64,000 nt of DNA. Source: G963677445 sp963678275. Lineage in GTDB: Bacteria; Bacteroidota; Ignavibacteria; Ignavibacteriales; Melioribacteraceae. The notes beneath the pieces are model-generated. The model ran no database searches. It saw only the letters and a program-made list of their open reading frames with translations, and was not told the origin of the DNA. This document shows, in pieces, positions 61,819 through 64,000 of the stretch (positions are counted from its first letter, which is position 1; the number at the start of each line of letters is the position of its first letter). The translations under genes were made by a program, and so were the position numbers. Where the stretch lies: NCBI GenBank assembly GCA_963678275.1, contig OY782765.1:2666001-2730000 (forward strand), given 5' to 3'.

Positions 61819-62841
61819 TCAGCCAAATATCTTTCCGATTTTTTCTGTAACGATCTGAATATCCTCAAAACTTACATCCATGTGGGTGACAATTCTGAAA
61901 TTATCCGCTGAAATGGCGCTCAATCTTATTCCTTCATCAGCAAACATCCTGATAACCTCATCGGCGCTTTTTTCTTTATAACTGAACATCACAATATTTG
62001 TCTGTACAAGCTCCGGATTTATATCAACCGCTCCGGTATCCATCAGCGATTCAGCGATCATAATGGCCTTGCGGTGATCCCCGGCGAGTTTGGGAATATT
62101 ATTCTGGAGAGCGTAAAGCCCGGCAGCCGCTATACCGCCAACCTGCCTCATTCCTCCTCCCCAGGCTTTCCTGATCCTGAAAGCCTCCTTAATAAAATCT
62201 TTGCTGCCGGCGATGACCGAACCTATCGGAGCCCCCAGCCCTTTTGAAAGGCAACATGAAACGCTGTCGAGCGGAGCGCAATAATCGGCGGGACTTATGC
62301 CTGAGGCCACCGAGGCATTCCATAACCTGGCGCCATCCATATGGAAAGCGAGCCCGTATTTATCGGCTATCTTCCGGAGCGCGAAAATATTATCCATCGG
62401 CTGGATAACGCCGCCGGCAACATTATGGGTATTTTCAATTTCTATCACCCTTGTTCTTGCCATATAATAAGCAGCTTCAGGACGAACAGCTTTCTCAACA
62501 TCAGCGGGATCAAGAATCCCCTTTTCTCCCGGAAGCTGCGATAACGTTAGCCCGCTTAAAGCAGCCGGTGAGCCTGATTCAAAGTGAAAAATATGGGCGT
62601 CCTTATGGATGATCACCTCATCGCCGGGTGATGTATGCACATTGAGGCAAATTTGGTTGCCCATTGTTCCGCTCGGCACAAAAAGAGCCGCTTCCTTGCC
62701 GAGCAGCTCAGCCGAGTATTCCTCAAGTTTGTTAACTGTGGGATCTTCCTTATAGATATCATCTCCCACTTCGGCTTGCGCCATAACCTTTCTCATTTCA
62801 GCAGAAGGTTTGGTAACTGTGTCGCTTCTTAAATCAATCAT
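61819..62841 (-). CDS. ltaE: Low-specificity L-threonine aldolase
   Basis: 340 residues, full length. A PLP enzyme that splits threonine or allo-threonine to glycine and acetaldehyde. Family marks: MIDLRSDTVTKPSAEMRKVM, GKEAALFVPSGTMGNQI, FHMDGARLWNAS (Asp169 to the PLP ring) and the PLP lysine Lys200 in CCLSKGLGAPIGS. The ATG overlaps the lnt stop by eight bases, so it is co-translated with lnt. Confidence 0.96.
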   Translation of the reverse strand: MIDLRSDTVTKPSAEMRKVMAQAEVGDDIYKEDPTVNKLEEYSAELLGKEAALFVPSGTMGNQICLNVHTSPGDEVIIHKDAHIFHFESGSPAALSGLTLSQLPGEKGILDPADVEKAVRPEAAYYMARTRVIEIENTHNVAGGVIQPMDNIFALRKIADKYGLAFHMDGARLWNASVASGISPADYCAPLDSVSCCLSKGLGAPIGSVIAGSKDFIKEAFRIRKAWGGGMRQVGGIAAAGLYALQNNIPKLAGDHRKAIMIAESLMDTGAVDINPELVQTNIVMFSYKEKSADEVIRMFADEGIRLSAISADNFRIVTHMDVSFEDIQIVTEKIGKIFG

Positions 62842-64000
62842 CTTTCAAAAATTTATTCTTAAACCATTTAATTAACAATGCCGCCAGGAACCACAATGAA
62901 ATAACCAGACTAATGCCCGGAACAAGAAGCGGATTCCTGGTATAAAATGTTTTTTCTGTTAAGATCGGGAAACTGCCTGTAAGCACATCCCGCTCAAAAA
63001 GATTTGTTTCTTTAATTGTTCTCCCTGTATGGTCGATAAAGCAGCTTACCCCCCCGTTGGCCGCCCTGAGAACCCACCTGCGGTTTTCCACAGCCCGCAT
63101 TACAGCGATTTCCTTATGCTGAAAAGGGCCGCTGGAATAACCATACCAACTGTCATTCGTAACAACAACTATAACATTCGCTCCCCGGTCAACAAATGAA
63201 GCCACAAAATCGGGATAGATTGATTCTATACAGATAACACCGGCGGCGGAAAATGAGGAGTCGTGACCAATAATTTTTCTTTTGACATTAACATCAAAAT
63301 TAACTGTATCCCGCCCGGTGTTCCAGCTTGAGATACCCACGTTCCATTTGATGATATCACCCAAAAGTGGTATCGTTTCAACAAATGGCACCTTTTCACC
63401 AAAGGGCACAAGCATCATTTTTTTATAACGCTGGATATTATACCCGCCCGGTTCGAAAAGAAGTATTGAATTATATGACTGGTAAACCATATCGCTGTTT
63501 TTTATCGGCTTGGCATCATCCGGAATGTCATCCCCCTTTTTATGATAAATTACATCAGGCATACCGGTTAGAATTTTAAGTTTGGTCGAGTCGACAAAAC
63601 TTCTGATTTTGCCTACATACCTGTCATAATTTCCCCCGAGAAGATAAACCGGCAGGGCGGTTTCGGGCCAGATAACCAATTCAGCTCCTTCCCCTTTAGC
63701 CTTCATTGATAAATCAAGGTACATATCAAGCTGTGACTCCAGGTTGCCGGTTTCCCATTTATTCCAGGGATTCAGGTCTGGCTGAATCAGGCCGGTATTT
63801 ACCCGGCTTGCTTTTATAATAAATGAAAATGTAGTCTGAATGCCGCCATAAACAAGTGGTATTACAAAGAAAATTATTGCCAGAGCGCCAAATAATTTTT
63901 TTCTTTTTTTAATCGCCCCTTCATCAAAGAAAGCGAGGTAAAGGAAAATATTGATATAGAGAATAAGCACAGAAAGTCCGTATGCTCCTATTATATCTGC
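62834..64000 (-). CDS. lnt: Apolipoprotein N-acyltransferase, 5' end outside window
   Basis: 388 residues are visible and the frame is open at base 64000, so the N-terminal membrane part is missing. Lnt adds the third acyl chain to lipoproteins in the inner membrane. The catalytic triad of the nitrilase domain is visible: Glu in VIWPETALPVY, Lys in LVPFGEKVPFVE and Cys in GVICIESIYPDF. VVVTNDSWYG and AVENRRWVLRAANGG are also conserved. A final TM helix precedes a basic tail (KWFKNKFLKDD). The many lipoproteins in the window are natural substrates. A GTG at 63970 is internal, as the sequence before it is still Lnt-like. Confidence 0.96.
   Translation of the reverse strand, partial: ADIIGAYGLSVLILYINIFLYLAFFDEGAIKKRKKLFGALAIIFFVIPLVYGGIQTTFSFIIKASRVNTGLIQPDLNPWNKWETGNLESQLDMYLDLSMKAKGEGAELVIWPETALPVYLLGGNYDRYVGKIRSFVDSTKLKILTGMPDVIYHKKGDDIPDDAKPIKNSDMVYQSYNSILLFEPGGYNIQRYKKMMLVPFGEKVPFVETIPLLGDIIKWNVGISSWNTGRDTVNFDVNVKRKIIGHDSSFSAAGVICIESIYPDFVASFVDRGANVIVVVTNDSWYGYSSGPFQHKEIAVMRAVENRRWVLRAANGGVSCFIDHTGRTIKETNLFERDVLTGSFPILTEKTFYTRNPLLVPGISLVISLWFLAALLIKWFKNKFLKDD

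Overview
The window looks like a chromosomal segment of a Gram-negative bacterium of the Bacteroidota/Chlorobi/Ignavibacteria group, most probably an Ignavibacteria-like lineage. Three secreted proteins end in type IX secretion (T9SS) sorting domains with the NYPNPFNPST signature. DUF1670, DUF4783 and DUF5723 proteins, an OmpA-family porin, many lipoproteins and a short-LID adenylate kinase fit the same group. This placement is an inference from gene content. There are no rRNA genes, no CRISPR array and no prophage; one tRNA gene (Gln, CUG) is present.

Left part (1-11.2 kb): two overlapping DUF1670 genes, a DinB-like protein, then an 800-base repeat field in which one palindromic element carries a nested MITE. 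This is followed by a methyltransferase/cupin pair, sucC, a YceI pair, tRNA-Gln, a cluster of exported proteins (an unknown protein, a caspase-Sel1 protein and a papain-like protease with a DUF4384-like tail), and a double-domain adenylate kinase.

Middle part (11.5-37 kb): lipoproteins, an N-acetylmuramoyl-L-alanine amidase, an AddA/RecB-like helicase-nuclease and a very large NtrY-like sensor kinase in one leftward run; a pyrR-pyrB-pyrC pyrimidine operon; an OmpA-like protein; a rightward Mla-type lipid-transport operon whose ATPase has lost most catalytic motifs; ppk; serC with its DUF1015 companion; and a second amidase.

Right part (37-64 kb): a respiratory cluster encoding 16 CXXCH haem sites in three proteins; two exopolysaccharide genes (a glycosyltransferase and a polyprenyl-phosphate sugar transferase); three paralogous T9SS cargo proteins around a lipoprotein/outer-membrane protein pair; a propeller-Y_Y_Y-adenylate cyclase sensor; a DUF3467 protein; and a TPR lipoprotein. 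Next come exported YciI-like and DUF4261 proteins. A rearranged zone follows, in which a frameshifted PIN toxin and its antitoxin lie between two copies of the 3' end of an exonuclease gene. The window ends with a thioesterase, a second repeat field, threonine aldolase and the 5'-incomplete lnt.

Most genes are ordinary housekeeping or envelope genes in short operons with Shine-Dalgarno sites and hairpin terminators. The parts most worth a second look are the degenerate Mla ATPase, the exported caspase/papain pair, the adenylate kinase with a decayed second half, the nested repeat elements, the rearranged toxin-antitoxin/exonuclease locus and the multihaem electron-transfer cluster.
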